Shown here piece by piece: positions 9,694-22,641 of a stretch of DNA of 64,000 nt. The notes below the pieces were generated by a model. The model was given only the letters and a program-made list of their open reading frames with translations, was not told the DNA's origin and did not search any database. Position 1 is the first letter of the stretch; each line of letters opens with the position of its first letter. A program made the position numbers and the translations under genes. The stretch is from Trileptium ribeirensis (Eukaryota > Nematoda > Enoplea > Enoplida > Thoracostomopsidae): contig JASANE010017384.1 in assembly GCA_030248225.1 (NCBI GenBank), positions 1 to 64,000 of the forward strand, written 5' to 3'.

Positions 9694-12214
9694 ATTGGAA
9701 TTGATAAAATTTACATGGAACTGCAAAATAGGCATCAGAAACAAAGTATATATAATATACATATTTCGACCGTTCGCTGTTGATAAATCCTTAATACTAA
9801 CCATTATTTATCGATCTCCTACAGTTTTGGTACCTACTGTCAGGTCAGGCACCCCAGCATTTATTACCCGTCGCCCATGCCTAATTCGATGTTGAAAGTC
9901 TATCGGCTTAGGACTTGCTAGATGGTCGGCGAAGCCACTCCTCTTTTTCTCTAAAATTTTGCATATTTTTGTGGTCATTTTAACATTTTTCCAAAATTTC
10001 CTTCGAATTTAATATTGCGTACACAAATTTACGGTTACATCAATACTAATGCGCTGTTTTTTCATATAAAATTCAAATGATACGCATAAAACCTGGTCAA
10101 ACCATGTCAACAAGCAGATAGTGAAAGCATCGCTACGTATATATTCCACTGAAGGAAGAAAATAAATTATTCCACTGTACCACGTGATCATTTTTATAAA
10201 CGACGTAATTTCTAGCGTAGATTGTGTAAACCTAAATATTGTGAAACTGTCCTATTTTTAAATAAAGTTTTGTGGAGGGTTTACACGTACGAAATGTTTA
10301 AAAATGCGGCGTGTTTTTCGAACGTTAGGTTAATCGTTATATTTTTACCAAATATTGATCGAGTTGTATGTGCTTGCTATTTTGGTTACGATTTATATTT
10401 TCTATACGCTAAAAGTGTTCTATTTAATACCGTTGTGTGATTTTTGATATGTCCATTACTTATTATATATTTTGTGGATAAAAATATAAGTTTAGACAAT
10501 TCAAAACAACCGGAAATATTACCACAAGCATATTTTCCTTTGGTCGAAAAGATTTTAATAAATTTTCCACAGGATGACAACTGCAGTCGGATTACATAAA
10601 GGTACAATTCATATTTTGGCACGCATTAGTGATTTGGATATTAAAATGTGTTTATCAATGTTAATGTTATTTGAAAGAAACCGAAATAAAATCAGGATTC
10701 TTTTTTATACTAAGCGCCACGAGTGGAGAGATCCCAACTACCATTGTGAATGCTTGGAAACATTAAATTTTTGATAACGTATATTGACTAAAGTTGTGTA
10801 GTGTCTTGAAAAGATGGGAATCACAACGTGGACCAATAAATTTTAATGCCTAAATGATAGAAACGGTTACTTGATGAGATACAAAGAATTTGTAAATTAG
10901 GACTGAAAAGATGACTTGATTGGCATCAACTTGGCAACAAAAGAGACAAAAGCAAAGATTTTCATACCGCTATAATGTGAAAACTTGAATTATTAGATCG
11001 TTGGAGACGCAAACGTTAAAATTTTCAAAAAACTACTAACGCAGGTAGACCTCAACAAATCACTAAAATATGATCGCAACTTATAACAGATGGAAGTGGT
11101 GGTAGGTACCTCCCCATTCTGTTAGCTATATATTTACTAGTTTATTGTGAAAAATTTTTTTTGCTTATATATTCATAATCGTCTTATATAGTTGTTTTAC
11201 TTGTAAACTGACTTGACTTGAGTGTCACCGAATTTATCGTAATTAAATACTTATATGAGGACTAACTACTAAAAGGGTAGTTGGGAGTAATCAAATAATA
11301 CAAAGTCCACTTCAACTTTGTCCCAGACAACTATGTTAGGTGGTGACGCTATAATGCAAAAGAGAAGGGTAATTTATTTGGCGATGGCGGCGCCTGATTT
11401 AGGCTTACCATAAACCCCAATATTAGGATTAATATACAAAGTCGTTATCGCTCATGTATACTTCACATGCGCTCCTCAACTTAATAGCGGTCATTATTTT
11501 ATGGCACATAATCGCGAAAATGCCAACATGCTCCGATGCTTTAAAAACAAATTCTCAAGTCAAGTTACTGTAAACACAACATAGTCGCAAAATTGTCCAC
11601 TCCAGGCGAAACGGCATCTACGGTATGCCACTTAGCTCACAATAACAACTTCAGCCGTGGATTAACACTTTCTCGCATGAATAAATGTGAATTTTATACC
11701 ATTTTGAAGAAAGTGCGGTGGACTGGACCTGGATAGTTTGTGTGGGAGCCCTGTGCGTTAGTCATTACGCTATTAGGAGCGGTTGCTCGGATGCTTAAGG
11801 AATTTCGCAAAGCGAGCGAACAACAATGCATGTGCGAAAGCATGCCGTATAAGCTCGGTTAGTGCATCGCATCGCAATGTACACAGTAAAAAACGTGTCT
11901 ATGCGGAAATAGGTTAAGGGTCAAGACTAGATTATGACATAAAATGGGTCCAATACCCCGATATAAAACGAACCATTTTTAACGTAGTGGGCATTGTACG
12001 TCCATGCATAGGCGACGTGATGTAGAATATATATATGAATAAACCCGCAATGTCTTAATCTGAACGCTACTTACACCTTTGCGCAGTCAGATAAGCGTCG
12101 CAGATTACTAAAATTTTAACAAATAGATTTTATAAGTTCGAAACCATACTCAGGAGTTCAGTAGAAAGTTGGGCTACAAGATGAAATGTTCTCATGGGAC
12201 TATTAAGTTCTTTT
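9694..12214. other. Gene-free stretch
   Basis: AT-rich sequence without a supported gene. The only protein-like trace is the Tc1-like word noted separately near 10930-11075. From about 11330 to 11860 the GC content is slightly higher, without an open frame. Confidence 0.45.
10930..11075 (+). pseudogene. Possible decayed Tc1/mariner transposase helix-turn-helix segment
   Basis: A plus-strand frame near 11030-11065 reads TTNAGRPQQITK, which resembles the GRP-containing linker between the two DNA-binding helices of Tc1-like transposases. The sequence before it has stops and only loosely resembles the first helix-turn-helix. No DDE catalytic region was seen downstream. This is weak evidence and a chance match is possible. 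Confidence 0.25.
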
Positions 12215-12219
12215 TACAG

Positions 12220-12290
12220 TCTCGGGCTGCGCCGTGCGACATCATAATTGTCAGACCTGCGGTCTGACCACTGCTCCACACGGCTATACT
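12220..12290 (-). other. tRNA-like fragment, possibly a SINE head
   Basis: On the minus strand GTGGAGCAGTGGTCAGA resembles a tRNA A box and D arm, followed by the perfect stem CAGACC-GCA-GGTCTG in the place of an anticodon arm. No proper B box or acceptor stem follows, so this is not a functional tRNA gene. A tRNA-derived repeat or chance are both open. Confidence 0.25.
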
Positions 12291-12425
12291 GAACAATACT
12301 TGCTCCCTAAAAAGTATTTGTTCCTTAAATGCTGATTTAGTGTTCCTAAAATGACGAATTAATTTGAGGCATTATAGAACATTAAAAACAGATCATAGAC
12401 TGGAAAACTTCACGCACTAATATAA

Positions 12426-13243
12426 CTAGTGAAGCTCGCTTGCAAGCCAGAATTCGAGTGGTGAGAACAATTCCCCGAAGTCTGTTGCAGAAAGCACACA
12501 CAAAGAAAGCTTACACACAGTACGCAGGTGCAGCATTATATAAACCGTGAGTGATGAGTCATAGTTACGGCCGCCTCTTTTGATAGCCAACGTATGCAGT
12601 AGACAAAACATCATACGAGTACAAAAGCAATGAACTAACAATTTAATAATTCAACAAAACCCTAAATTGACCGTGAAAAGAACGTTAAAGAATTCAAACC
12701 GACGCTTGAGAAAAATCTCATCTTTCATACCACGTATGAAGCAGAAGTGTGAAAGATATTTGCCACACAATATTTTTGACACTCGCAATGAGCTTGTTGG
12801 CCCATAAAACCCCATATCCGACACCAAAACCAACAATACGCACACATTTAGGTGCATTTCCCACGACTTTTCACCAAATATGAAATTTGGCGCCAGCTAT
12901 AAGATTATAGACTCCAGATTGGGAGGTAGATGAAAAACTTGTTATGTATCATTGGTAAAGCTACATGGAATAGGCCTATTAGTTTGCGGATACCTCGTTT
13001 ACTTATTGAGAAAAGTCGCAAAAACTGGTATATGGTGCCCGAAAAACGGGCCAAAATGACGTCGCTTTGCCCCATAACTTTTTCCACGGGAAAAAATTCA
13101 AAAAGCGAGCTCCGTCGCTACACCTAAATCGACCATTGCGGTTCGAATGAGCTATCTTGCACCAAAATCTGCCTAACCGTTATCGAGATTCAGGTGCGAC
13201 AGACACACACAGACAGCTCGCTTCGCAGTCTCATTCCACTCGA
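12426..13243 (-). repeat. Interspersed repeat family R1, copy 2
   Basis: Reverse-orientation copy of the family at 53521-54399. The left end is TAGTGAAGCTCGCTTGC and the right end includes CATTCCACTCGAATTC. It is close to full length and shares with 31669-32505 the long internal segment lacking in copy 1. It contains an ACACACACAGACAG tract. No coding capacity is evident. Confidence 0.8.
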
Positions 13244-15109
13244 ATTCAATTATACTATAGTACAGGCAAACCAAAAGTCTATTATACAGGTACACACGAA
13301 TTATACGCATCGAGCTAAATAGGTATCACCAATCTGTAAAAAAAGAATTATATATACAAATAAAGAACACATGCTTCTAGAGCAATAATTTGTCGTAGCA
13401 TTTATAATGCAACGAATTTTCAGCTTTTGCAACAACACACAGCTTAAGATATGAAAGTTTTTTTAATGTAGGATTCCCGGAGTCACAATACATACAAACA
13501 TATCTGCTATGTTACTTATTGTTATTTCTACTTATTATAACAATGTTACTTATTATAATGTAACATACTCTCACAATCTTACTACCAAAAAACATTTTTC
13601 ATGCTAAAGCGTAAAAGCAGGAGCCCATCTGACAAATTCACTCTCGTCCATATGGCAGATGTCACACATGACCTAACGAATCCTGACTGGCAAGTTGTTT
13701 TATAAGAAATAGTAATAGCGTGCTGTGGGCATTGAACGAAGTTTTGTCGGATTTCAATTAAAAGGAATTGTGCCCGTGCACAGTAACTGATATACCACAC
13801 GCTATTATGACAGAACATTTATACTGGAATTGTTCGCTAAGTCTTTCCAGCACCAGTTATGGTGCATTTTGTACAACGTTGACCATACAAAACATGGGAT
13901 GGTTGATGGACTCTTTTTAAGTTTAGTCGCGCATAATACCAGTTTGAACGTATATACGGTTCACGAACGGGAAAACATGCAAGACCAACTTATTGCATAT
14001 TAGCATTTAGCACAAAAGAGTTCGTACTCGCGGCGCAATATATATATATATATACATACCGGAATGTGACATAAACACTATGTACATACACTGTTAAAAA
14101 TAAAATGCACGATAGGAAGAGTCATCACCTCCAAAAGTGATGTTCTCAAAATAATATGTGAAAGACACAATAATAAATTTAGTACCACTGAGGAACAAAC
14201 GAACAAACAAAGATTTCAGAAGTTCCGGCAACAAGTTGTGCAAAAGTTTTAACAGCTTCCTACATTTCGCCAATATTTTTTATAATAACAATGGCTTAAA
14301 AAGACAAGAACAAATCAATTATTTAACCGAACTTTCACAACAATTACTTAGAGCATGACACGACTATAATTGTAAATTGATTATACACATACGCTGCTCT
14401 ATCGTTACTTGTCGTAGTAATAACTTTGCTGCAGTTAACTGGAACAAACAGTTATAGACTGTAACAACATCGTAGATCATACTATAGATAACATTATGCT
14501 ACCAAGAATACCAACATCAGCAAATATGAGGCTCAGTTGTGAAAATTAAACACCTCTACGGACCGAATGAAGATATAAAATGAATTAAGCAAACCAGTTA
14601 CAAACCACTACTCTATCATCAGAATAAGAAAAGATTGATTTCTTCGTAAAAATTGTATTGAGTTCAACAATGACTAGGATACAACAACGAATATTGTTTC
14701 TGTCAATTTCTTGTATTGCTGTGTTAAACGCGCTGGCCTCTCCACGGAGGGAGGAAAGGGCCCCAGGTCAACCCGACGACACTAAAAAGGATCGTCCTAA
14801 CAACAAACGGTTATAACATAAATCTATGCTACTCCTTATATTTCGACTACTTATATGAAGTGCTGTCTACAGAAATACGCATTTGCGATAGGCAAATAGT
14901 AAATATGCAACAAAAACAACGATATACATGTTTCAAATGCATGAAAAATACGAAAAAGTGCGATCATAAAACCCCCAGGATCTGGGGTACGGTTTTCACC
15001 CCAGGATCTGGGGTACGGTTTTCACCCCAGGTAACCAGTGGGAATTTCCCCGGGTATTCCCAGTTCCTCTTAGGTTGGAGCTGGGTGCCGCTAAATCAAA
15101 CCCACCGTA
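13244..15109. other. Gene-free stretch with a 26-bp tandem duplication
   Basis: AT-rich, with an (AT)n run near 14040-14054. At 14973-15031 a 26-bp GC-richer unit starting CCCCAGGATCTGGGGT occurs twice plus a partial third; each unit is itself a small hairpin (CCCCAGATCCTGGGG-like). A related, diverged segment occurs near 46470-46600. No gene recognised. Confidence 0.5.
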
Positions 15110-15206
15110 TACAGTACTAGCCAGGAACGACTGTCGCCTTTCAAGAAGCAATGTTATAAAAGGTTTCGAGCAGCGAGCAACAGTCATTTTTGGTGAATAC
15201 TCTAAG
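15110..15206. repeat. Palindromic TACAGTAC MITE, copy 1 (short)
   Basis: Starts TACAGTACTAGCC and ends with CAGTCATTTTTGGTGAATACT, a diverged and shortened copy of the family at 15303, 27555, 42056 and 55149. It lacks the AT-rich centre of the longer copies. Confidence 0.55.
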
Positions 15207-15302
15207 ATTTTGGTGCTGTGGTGAGGCCAGAAAGCGTGAGATAATAACCGTGGCGACCGCTGCCTCCTGTCAAATAACGCTCTTACGAATTGGATTCAAG
15301 CA

Positions 15303-15451
15303 TACAGTACTCGCCAAAAATCACCGTCGCATTTCGAGCGAGTGGCTCGCTGGAAATTTCGCAACTATTTAAATTAATAGAAAGTTCTATTTTTAGAACA
15401 AATTTATTTCGAGCGAGTCGCGAGCGACAGTCATTTTTGGCGTGTACTGTA
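15303..15451. repeat. Palindromic TACAGTAC MITE, copy 2
   Basis: 149 bp with inverted ends: TACAGTACTCGCCAAAAATC at the left and the complement of this pattern, GGCGTGTACTGTA, at the right. The whole unit is nearly a hairpin around an AT centre (TTAAATTAATAG). TA at both ends fits Tc1/mariner-type insertion into TA. The arms contain CGAGCGAGT words. Non-autonomous; no frame. Confidence 0.7.
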
Positions 15452-15675
15452 AATTGAACGTAGCATTTCGGGTTTTGTTACTTATAAATTTTAAGTACCT
15501 ATACAATAGACTGCCGCCGGCCTTATTCGAACTACATATATTTCCCAAAGTTCATACTAGGAATGGCTAAACTGTGCTGTGCTAGCATATAACATATCAA
15601 ATTAAGTTACATTGCATGCACACGTTGCATAATTTGACGTTAAGATTTTCATAATATATCGGACTGTACACATTG

Positions 15676-15975
15676 ATCGGACTTGGAACATTTCTGGGCG
15701 ACCAAATTACACACCGCAGATAAAAACTGTCACCTCTATTACATACATACATTACACAATGGCATGACCAAATTCACACAATATTTGTCTTCCACATTCC
15801 TATTATACAACCATTATCACTCAGAATCGGACTTGGAACATTTCTGGGCGACCAAATTACACACCGCAGATAAAAACTGTCACCTCTATTACATACATAC
15901 ATTACACAATGACATGACCAAATTCACACAATATTTGTCTTCCACATTCCTATTATACAACCATTATCACTCAGA
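15676..15975. repeat. Perfect tandem duplication, 2 x 150 bp
   Basis: The segments 15676-15825 and 15826-15975 are almost identical (I see one difference, ggcatgacc against gacatgacc). The unit is neither palindromic nor a known mobile element. The near-identity points to a recent duplication or an assembly artefact. Confidence 0.9.
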
Positions 15976-16137
15976 AATATTAAGTCAGTATCTCTTCATT
16001 ATCACAGATGAAAGCATTTCTGTTCACCATATTTAAACGTCCATTATAAGCAGTCTGTTGTTTTACCGATCCGTGTCACACAGATTTGGCCCTATGCTGA
16101 AACAGTGAATATCTATTATCGAAATTTATGTAGAATA

Positions 16138-16645
16138 CTAGTATCTCGCAAGCTAGATATGGCAGGTTCATCTATGGTTATCATTGTACCAGGCTTTGTG
16201 TTTGATCTATATTACATGAGGCCCTTTAACCCTGAATAGGCCCTTTAACACTGAACAGCAAAATCGTATTCTGAATGTCACAAAACTTATAGTAGTATAT
16301 CTAAAGGAGCACAAAACAAAGGCATAACCGAATAATTAGTATAATTCATAACCTTAGACACATCAAAGGAACAAACACCTAATAACATGTCGAAATTTAG
16401 AAAATTATTTTTGGCAAAAAACGAACCATTATGATCCACAGTACCACAAGACGTGATCTCAAGATAATAAAGCGATTCTCGGTAATGCTGTAGATCACGG
16501 CGGACTGATTCCGGATAGTAATCCTTTTACTATCGAATCAAATTTGAGTGAATCCATCGACAGTGACACCGACAATAATAGAACATAAAAAAATTCTCGC
16601 TTTCCTCATAGCGCTCTTAGTGGAAACACCACTCACTGCGGTCTA
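16138..16645 (+). repeat. Interspersed repeat family R8, diverged copy
   Basis: The start (CTAGTATCTCGCAAGC), the internal GGCTTTGTGTTTGAT word and the end (GTGGAAACACCACTCACTGCGG) parallel those of the copies at 18217, 23995 and 58588. Typical copies have ends reading GAAACGGAGCGAGCG and CGCTCGCTCCGTTTC, inverted to each other, suggesting a non-autonomous DNA element. This copy is old. Confidence 0.5.
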
Positions 16646-18216
16646 AAGTCATTGCAGCGACAAAGATGTTTTATTATTTTTCACACAAAAATTACTAAGG
16701 AAACCCAAATTTCTCATAAAATACACAAATCAAGAATTTGCCCTAATACGTGGAACAAGTCTATGTAGTTTTTGAAAACAAAATTGCCGTTTCAGAGCCT
16801 GTTGTTTGCTCGCGTCTCCGCAAAACCTTTTAACCAAGCTGGCGGACGTTAAGAAGCATACTGATTGTCTTTTAATAATAATATCAACCGAGTCTTGTAT
16901 AGTGTGGCGGAAACTATAATTTTACAGTGTAATAGTTAGATTAATCGAAATGCAAGGCTAAAATAGGATATGTCGCGTATGAATATAATAACTTATGTCA
17001 CTAAAGAGGGTGTATCCACACGCTCCGATATTATTGCAGTGTCATTTCTAAAGAAGCTATATCCGTGACTGCATATTCACGGATCAACAAAATTATATCA
17101 TCGCTTTCAGCAAGCTGGAAAATTTTTTATAACATTAGATTGAATAATTTAAAGGATTTTTATCGAAAGCTTCAAATTCATGCATAGCTCGGCCCAAGCA
17201 ACCTTGAATGTTAGAAAAGTAACAGCTTAGTGCTGGTAGTTCAGGGGTGGGCTCATATAAGCATGAATCCAAATTTAGGCTGACTTAGTATATCGATAAC
17301 CTGACTTAGTATATAGATAACGGCATATATTACATTATTTCTTTATACAATTCATGGTTACGCTTGCAGTCAGAATTAAGTCTACAAAAATGTACCATAA
17401 TGAAACGATATCGCAACCGATCGATCTTCGTTCAAATGAAATTCGTTAAAATAAATGAAATTTTATTAATTTTTTTTATTTTAACGCAATCGAGATTCAG
17501 TAAGCTAATCGCAAGCGGTGGATTATCCTTGAAGCAGAAACGATCGAATTCGAACGAAACTTCTTTGAATTTTTGAGCACTTAATTCTGATTGTAACTGT
17601 ATTTTGGCTCATAATTCAGCAGAGGTGTCCAAGGGGATAGAACAATCATTCCTAATGGGGCAAATGAGCCTCAGATGATAGGTTCGAATGTGTCAAGACA
17701 CCGTTTTTAGAAACCTCAGAGACATTTAGGCCGTGTTTATTGCGCGCCAAGCACATGCGATCTGCGCCAATCTCATATGACTAGTTGTGCAGCTATCATA
17801 TACATTGAGTCTTAGTCTACACAGCGCTGTATTTTTCACTTTTCGCATTTTTTACTTTATCGTCATCCGTTTCGTCTCCGATTAAATTGTGCAAGCTCGA
17901 TCAGGCCGTATCGAATCAAATCCAATACAATACAAGTTGAAATCATATCGGATACAATGTCAACATGCCCTTATAGTCGTCAATAAATTACCTGCACTAC
18001 AGCCGTTTTCTCAGAATCGTAGTAAGGTTAACACAGGAAAATTTTGGGACAACGTTTTTGTTCATGTTGTTGAACACGAGTTTAACGAAATAGTACATGT
18101 TTTCAGAAAATCCATAAATCTGATCCTAAGTTATTCACAAATAACTGCCAGGATGAACGAACACAAACAGAAAGTTTACCAGTGCGCATGCATAATAATG
18201 CTTGCTCGCTGTAATA
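16646..18216. other. Gene-free stretch
   Basis: No supported gene, RNA or transposon. The frames 17364-17576 and 17889-18221 have no recognisable domain. A short direct repeat, CTGACTTAGTATAT, occurs twice at 17280-17315. Confidence 0.4.
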
Positions 18217-18609
18217 ACTAGTATTTCGCAAACGAAGGTGAAACGGAGCGAGCGTGATTTCATCAATAGTGTTCATTTTGTGTAATCACTTGTAACAGGC
18301 TTTGTGTTTGATGCATATACTACACTAAAACCTTTGTAACCCTGAAATGTCGACCCTAAACCCATAATAACAACTGAAAACGGATAAGGTGGTTAGATCA
18401 CCAAGCCATCACATTCAACGTACCAAAAAGTTTATATGTAATCCTGATGCCCCATACGCAATATATTAGAAAACTAACTACTGAAGACAATATGAAAATC
18501 CGGTTCATTGACCCTAAACTCATTGAAAACATCTCAAAAGCCATGAAGTATTCGCGCTGGACTCGAGATAACCACAAAACGTATTTATCGTACCGAAGAT
18601 CTTATATAT
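18217..18609 (+). repeat. Interspersed repeat family R8, copy interrupted by an R3 MITE
   Basis: Starts CTAGTATTTCGCAAACGAAGGTGAAACGGAGCGAGCG. Its internal words CCTAAACTCATTGAAAA and CATGAAGTATTCGCGCTGG reappear, on the other strand, in the copy at 58588-59512 near 59180-59230. It is broken at 18610 by a CTGGCC-ended element and similar sequence resumes after 18955. Confidence 0.6.
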
Positions 18610-18954
18610 CTGGCCTATCCACAGCCCTCTGAAAAATGGGAGAGGGAACTTCGGGCGCCCGCATGTTCATTGTGGGAGAAATTTCAAAATGGGAAAAAAT
18701 TTTGCTTAAAAATGCGAAACATATCCATATTTATCTGTAAAACGACGTTTCAGCATTCGAAATAGCGGTCATTACTGTATAAAATCAAAAAGATAAATTT
18801 TCAGACATAATTTTTGTATTTAATTGGACATGGGAATTTCGATCGAATGGGGGTAACGGACATGGGGGGAAATCTTACGAACATGGAGGATTTAAAAAGT
18901 GGGGTCCCCCACTGTGGATAGGCCAGTTCCTATCCCCCACTGTGAATAGGCCAG
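18610..18954. mobile_element. R3 MITE, copy 1 (CTGGCCTRTCCACAG ends)
   Basis: Left end CTGGCCTATCCACAG; right end CTGTGGATAGGCCAG, followed by a second partial terminus ending at 18954. TATATAT lies directly at both borders, consistent with a target duplication. The interior shares GAAATATTTTGCATTTTTAAGC-like and ACATGGGGG words with the copies at 30525 and 46707, here in inverse orientation. There is no coding sequence. The superfamily is unassigned. Confidence 0.7.
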
Positions 18955-19344
18955 TATATATAGACCATTCTTGATGCCCTGCACGCAATGCATAAATAAA
19001 CAAATGGCAACGCAATACATTTTGGAAATCGGCTTCGTCGACAGTAAAAGCTTTGAAAACCCACGAAAAGGTGTAATATAGTACAGTTGGACTCTGATAG
19101 TAAACTCATCGTAGTGTTCTTTTGTAACCTAATGGATATTCATTGAAAGATAAAACATGCTGTAACATACCGAAATTTGAAAAAATCAATATTTCTGGCA
19201 AATGGTCGACGAACCATTCCCAGACCCACAACGGCGAAGGGAATGGTCGCACAAAAACGTGCTGGTCAACAAAGTTGTAAATCTCGAAGAGCTGATTCTG
19301 TGATGGTCTCGGTGTTTCGACGTGATGTCTGTACATATTGTGAA

Positions 19345-20518
19345 CAGGGAGTAATCGGAATTCCGGTTCCAGCGAAAATCGTGTTCCGGTTGCGGTTCCG
19401 GCAAAGGGCAAAAACCATACCGGAACCGGAATTCCTATTTAAAAAATTTGTTGAAATTTTCCACGTTTTTTAGCTTCATCTGTGATCCAAACATATGTAA
19501 CATATATTATACAATGATCAAGCTCCAATACAACCAAGCAAAAGAAAAGATTAACTAAGCAATTTGACGTTTGAAACGTAAGTAGGGCACATAATTTCAG
19601 TTGGAATTTTTCATAATAACCTGCAGGAGTTTGTTAACAAATCAAAGCCACGTCGATGCTTGTAGCAGCTATTTTACACATCCAGAAGTCTGTGGGGTAC
19701 CTTTCAATTAAACCGGTCCAACTCGGTAACAGAGTATGGCTTACGCAGAAGTACTTAGAGTATGCTTGGCTAACATAAATTGCTTCAAGAACCCTCCATT
19801 GTGCTTTGTATACTTGTTAGATCATATTGAAGTAAACTAACGTTATCTGCAACGCAGCTAGAAACTGCTTTCTTGGCAAAGAACTGTATTTATTGAAACT
19901 GTGCGAGCAGCATCACAGTGTGTCTCATTTATAGCATTCTGACTAGAAATTTATCATCATTATCATCTAACTTACGGGCACTGTTTGTTCAAAACTTACG
20001 GGCACTAGCCTAAACAGGGTCCCTGACCACTGATCAGAAAATTACCTTCTATCTATTATTTTCTCTTAGAATCATAAACCAATAATTTCAAGTTTCCTAC
20101 AGAAGAACATGTAACAAACGTATGTGTAGTAAAGGAAGGCGACTGGAGACAGAGCGAAAGTGTGTATTCTACGTCCAAGCTTTGTAAGCATATTCGATTT
20201 GACGCAGTATACGCAATGGTGTATAGTGGAAGGCTTTTGCTCTGGGTGTCCAAAAATCGACATATTTGATCGATAAATAAACATTATTAGCTTCCTCAGT
20301 CTCTTTAAAGTTTCAGAAAGGCAATAATACCACCGCAATACATTAAGTTTAATGTAAAAGTTATTTTTAATGCATTTTAAATCCACTATACCTTGATTTC
20401 TTCCTTCATCTGTTTTACTATATATAAATTTCGAAGACCAAGTTCCGGTTCCGGTTTAAATGGACGGTTCCGGTTGCTGGTTTCGGTTCCGGCAAATTTC
20501 AGTTCCGGTTATTCCCTG
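19345..20518 (-). mobile_element. hAT-like non-autonomous element with GGTTCCGG subterminal repeats, copy 1
   Basis: 1174 bp from CAGGGAGTAATCGG (19345) to CCGGTTATTCCCTG (20518), termini inverted to each other. The 8 bp ATTGTGAA before and ATTGTGAG after match at 7 of 8 positions, the hallmark target duplication of hAT elements. Both subterminal regions carry clusters of GGTTCCGG/CCGGAACC. The interior is about 90% alike, in reverse, to 59525-60708. Its conserved 100-codon frame (20386-20072) resembles no transposase. Confidence 0.85.
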
Positions 20519-22534
20519 ATTGTGAGATATGAGTAGCGAAAAGCTGGTACCCGTAACGTCAAAGTTGGCAAAGAACCCTTGCAAAACTGTTTTTTGCCAT
20601 TTTGTCCCCGAAGATGGGGTCGGAGCTGTTGCCCCTCAAGTAATGCTTGACTGCACTTTAAGTGCGTACAAAAAGCTTTTTCTTTTATCAAGTCAGTTCA
20701 CGATCGTGAAAGCAACAAAAGAGAAAAAAATCACGATTTTTCCTTATGTACGCGTACACGATTAGAGATGCCGCAACTCGTAGCGGCTGTTCGCGGTCAC
20801 TATTTTGCGATTGAGCATCGCAATTTACTGACCGCGTAGATTACAAATCGCATTTTTCTTGTACAATATAATACACAAATACACCGCGAACATTGCTGTC
20901 TCATTCAGAATGGTATTTGATGACCGCGGACGAACGTGCGAAATTATGGACAAATGTGCACCAAAGCAAATTTTATTCGTACATCGTAGAGTCCATGTTC
21001 GCGTTCACAAAAATGTGCCGAGTTCTCCATTCATAGAAAATTTTGCCAGAGGGCATGAACCGGAGGCCCCCCGGTTCTGAACCCAGTGCGCCCGATTTTG
21101 CCAAGAGGACAACGGCTAAACATCGTGTCAGAAACACAGCTAAAACGCTTTAGAGACAAAAGCGATTTTGAAACAAATTCTGACAAAATTTGTGAAATTT
21201 TTGGCTTCAGGGCGGAATCATATTACAAATTTTGATCAAATTTTATGTACTTTGGTGGGTTTTACCGAGTGGAAACAAATAAATTTGTGAAGAGGTGCTG
21301 AACCGGGGGAGCCAAGAATTTTGCCAAGGGGCACGAACCGGGGACACTCGGTTGTTGCCAGGGGCTCCCCATCCCCATTATTTGAAGAGCCCAGAATGTG
21401 AGCGCGGATTTATGTGCGAATCAATTCGCGCTTTTGACAAAAGAACAACCTTGATGCACGCACGTAAAGTGGACTCGCGTATAAACTGCACATTTCATCA
21501 CTTTTTTTCTATCGAATAAAAAATTGTCGAAGTCTATGCACATTAAGATGAGTTGTGCGTGACAGAAACATACGAAAAATATTTTCACGATCTATCCCCC
21601 CAGCGTCCTCAGTGGAAACTCCGCTCGCTCTATTCCAATAATAATGATTGAAACATACAAGAATAATGCGCTGGAGCTTCCCAATGTCTCGATGTGTATG
21701 ACTTTGCCGCTCATTCTGAAGTTACCAATAATAATTATGTAAACAAGAACATTGGCTATTATAAATGTTTTCTCAACGGAAAACGAAGTGAATTTTCTGT
21801 GTAAGGCGGCAAAAAATTATCCATTGATAACGTAGTAACGGTCTAAATCAATGATATTATACGTGGTGCAGAGTTAGACTGACTGATTTGGGTTGCTGGA
21901 TACTAGTTATATTTGTGAGGATAAAGTACAGAAACGCCAAAAATACACTGCTTCAAATTACATTTATTTGCCGTTCATTAATTTTCACAATTCGCTACGC
22001 TCAACGGTAATGTCCACTGTGACATTCTAAAACTCTGTTCGGTGCCCTTGTCCTTTTACTTGAGGACTCATGGTGAGATACCTGTTTTTGAGCAGATGTT
22101 TAAAATTACTAAAGGTAATATTTCTAGAATATTTCGGTTCTTAACTGTTTAGTTTCCGAGATTTTATAGATAATGCCATGTTACCGGTATATGAATGGCA
22201 ACGTTTAAAATTTATTTGCAAACTAAATTCGAGAACCTCGCCAAAAACATAAAACGAGAATTCAACACACATCGAATCATCAAGAGTTATTTTGACGAGT
22301 ACTATTATACACGCTTACGCGACGAAAAGTTTACTGCGGATAGGCAACAGGCAATAAAATTAATATTGTTTCGAAAAATGAAAAAAAAAACTGAAAACTT
22401 ATATTTTTAGAATATATTAATGCAGACAATTTTAAAGCTCATTTCAAACAAATAATTAAAAATTTCTGACAAGTTATACAATTAACTTTTGAGTCATAAG
22501 ATTACGATAACTTTTATGTGTTACATATCATTAT
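20519..22534. other. Repeat-rich stretch between the hAT-like element and the esterase 3' end
   Basis: Contains repeat R6 (21021-21400), an R8-type terminus near 21585-21640 (GTGGAAACTCCGCTCGCTC) and unassigned AT-rich DNA. A 71-codon plus-strand frame at 22195-22410 is rich in charged residues (RDEKFTADRQQAI) but is not recognised. A candidate AATAAA for the esterase lies on the minus strand at 22216-22211, about 320 nt past its stop. Confidence 0.45.
21021..21400 (+). repeat. Interspersed repeat family R6, copy 1
   Basis: Shares with 50089-50450 an ordered series of words: CTCCATTC, GAAAATTTTGCCAGA, GGCATGAAC, CATGTCAGAAAC-like and AATTTTATGT, at moderate identity and with small gaps. Within it the phrase GAACCGGGG...GCC recurs, as if the unit has internal repeats. 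No class assigned. Confidence 0.5.
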
Positions 22535-22641
22535 TTATACCTCAACATCTTCATGTTCCTCGTTGATGCGTCGTGCAAATTCATCGCCGAAATCACTTTC
22601 GTAGTACAAATTTTCATCGTCGCTGTCGAATTCGGTTGAAT
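22535..22641 (-). CDS. PNPLA6/7: NTE-like exon K: acidic C-terminal tail and stop
   Basis: 107 nt, acceptor GTTATTGTTCTAG, completing the codon left by exon J. It encodes an acidic tail ([20 protein letters not shown], later EEHEDVEV) and ends at TAA 22537-22535. NTE proteins end in variable Asp/Glu-rich tails, so the fit rests on position, phase and composition rather than on sequence identity. Its being the last exon is an inference from the stop. Confidence 0.75.

Noticed and set aside
12220..12290. A functional tRNA gene on the minus strand
   Set aside because: Only an A-box-like head and one stem are present; acceptor stem and B box are missing.
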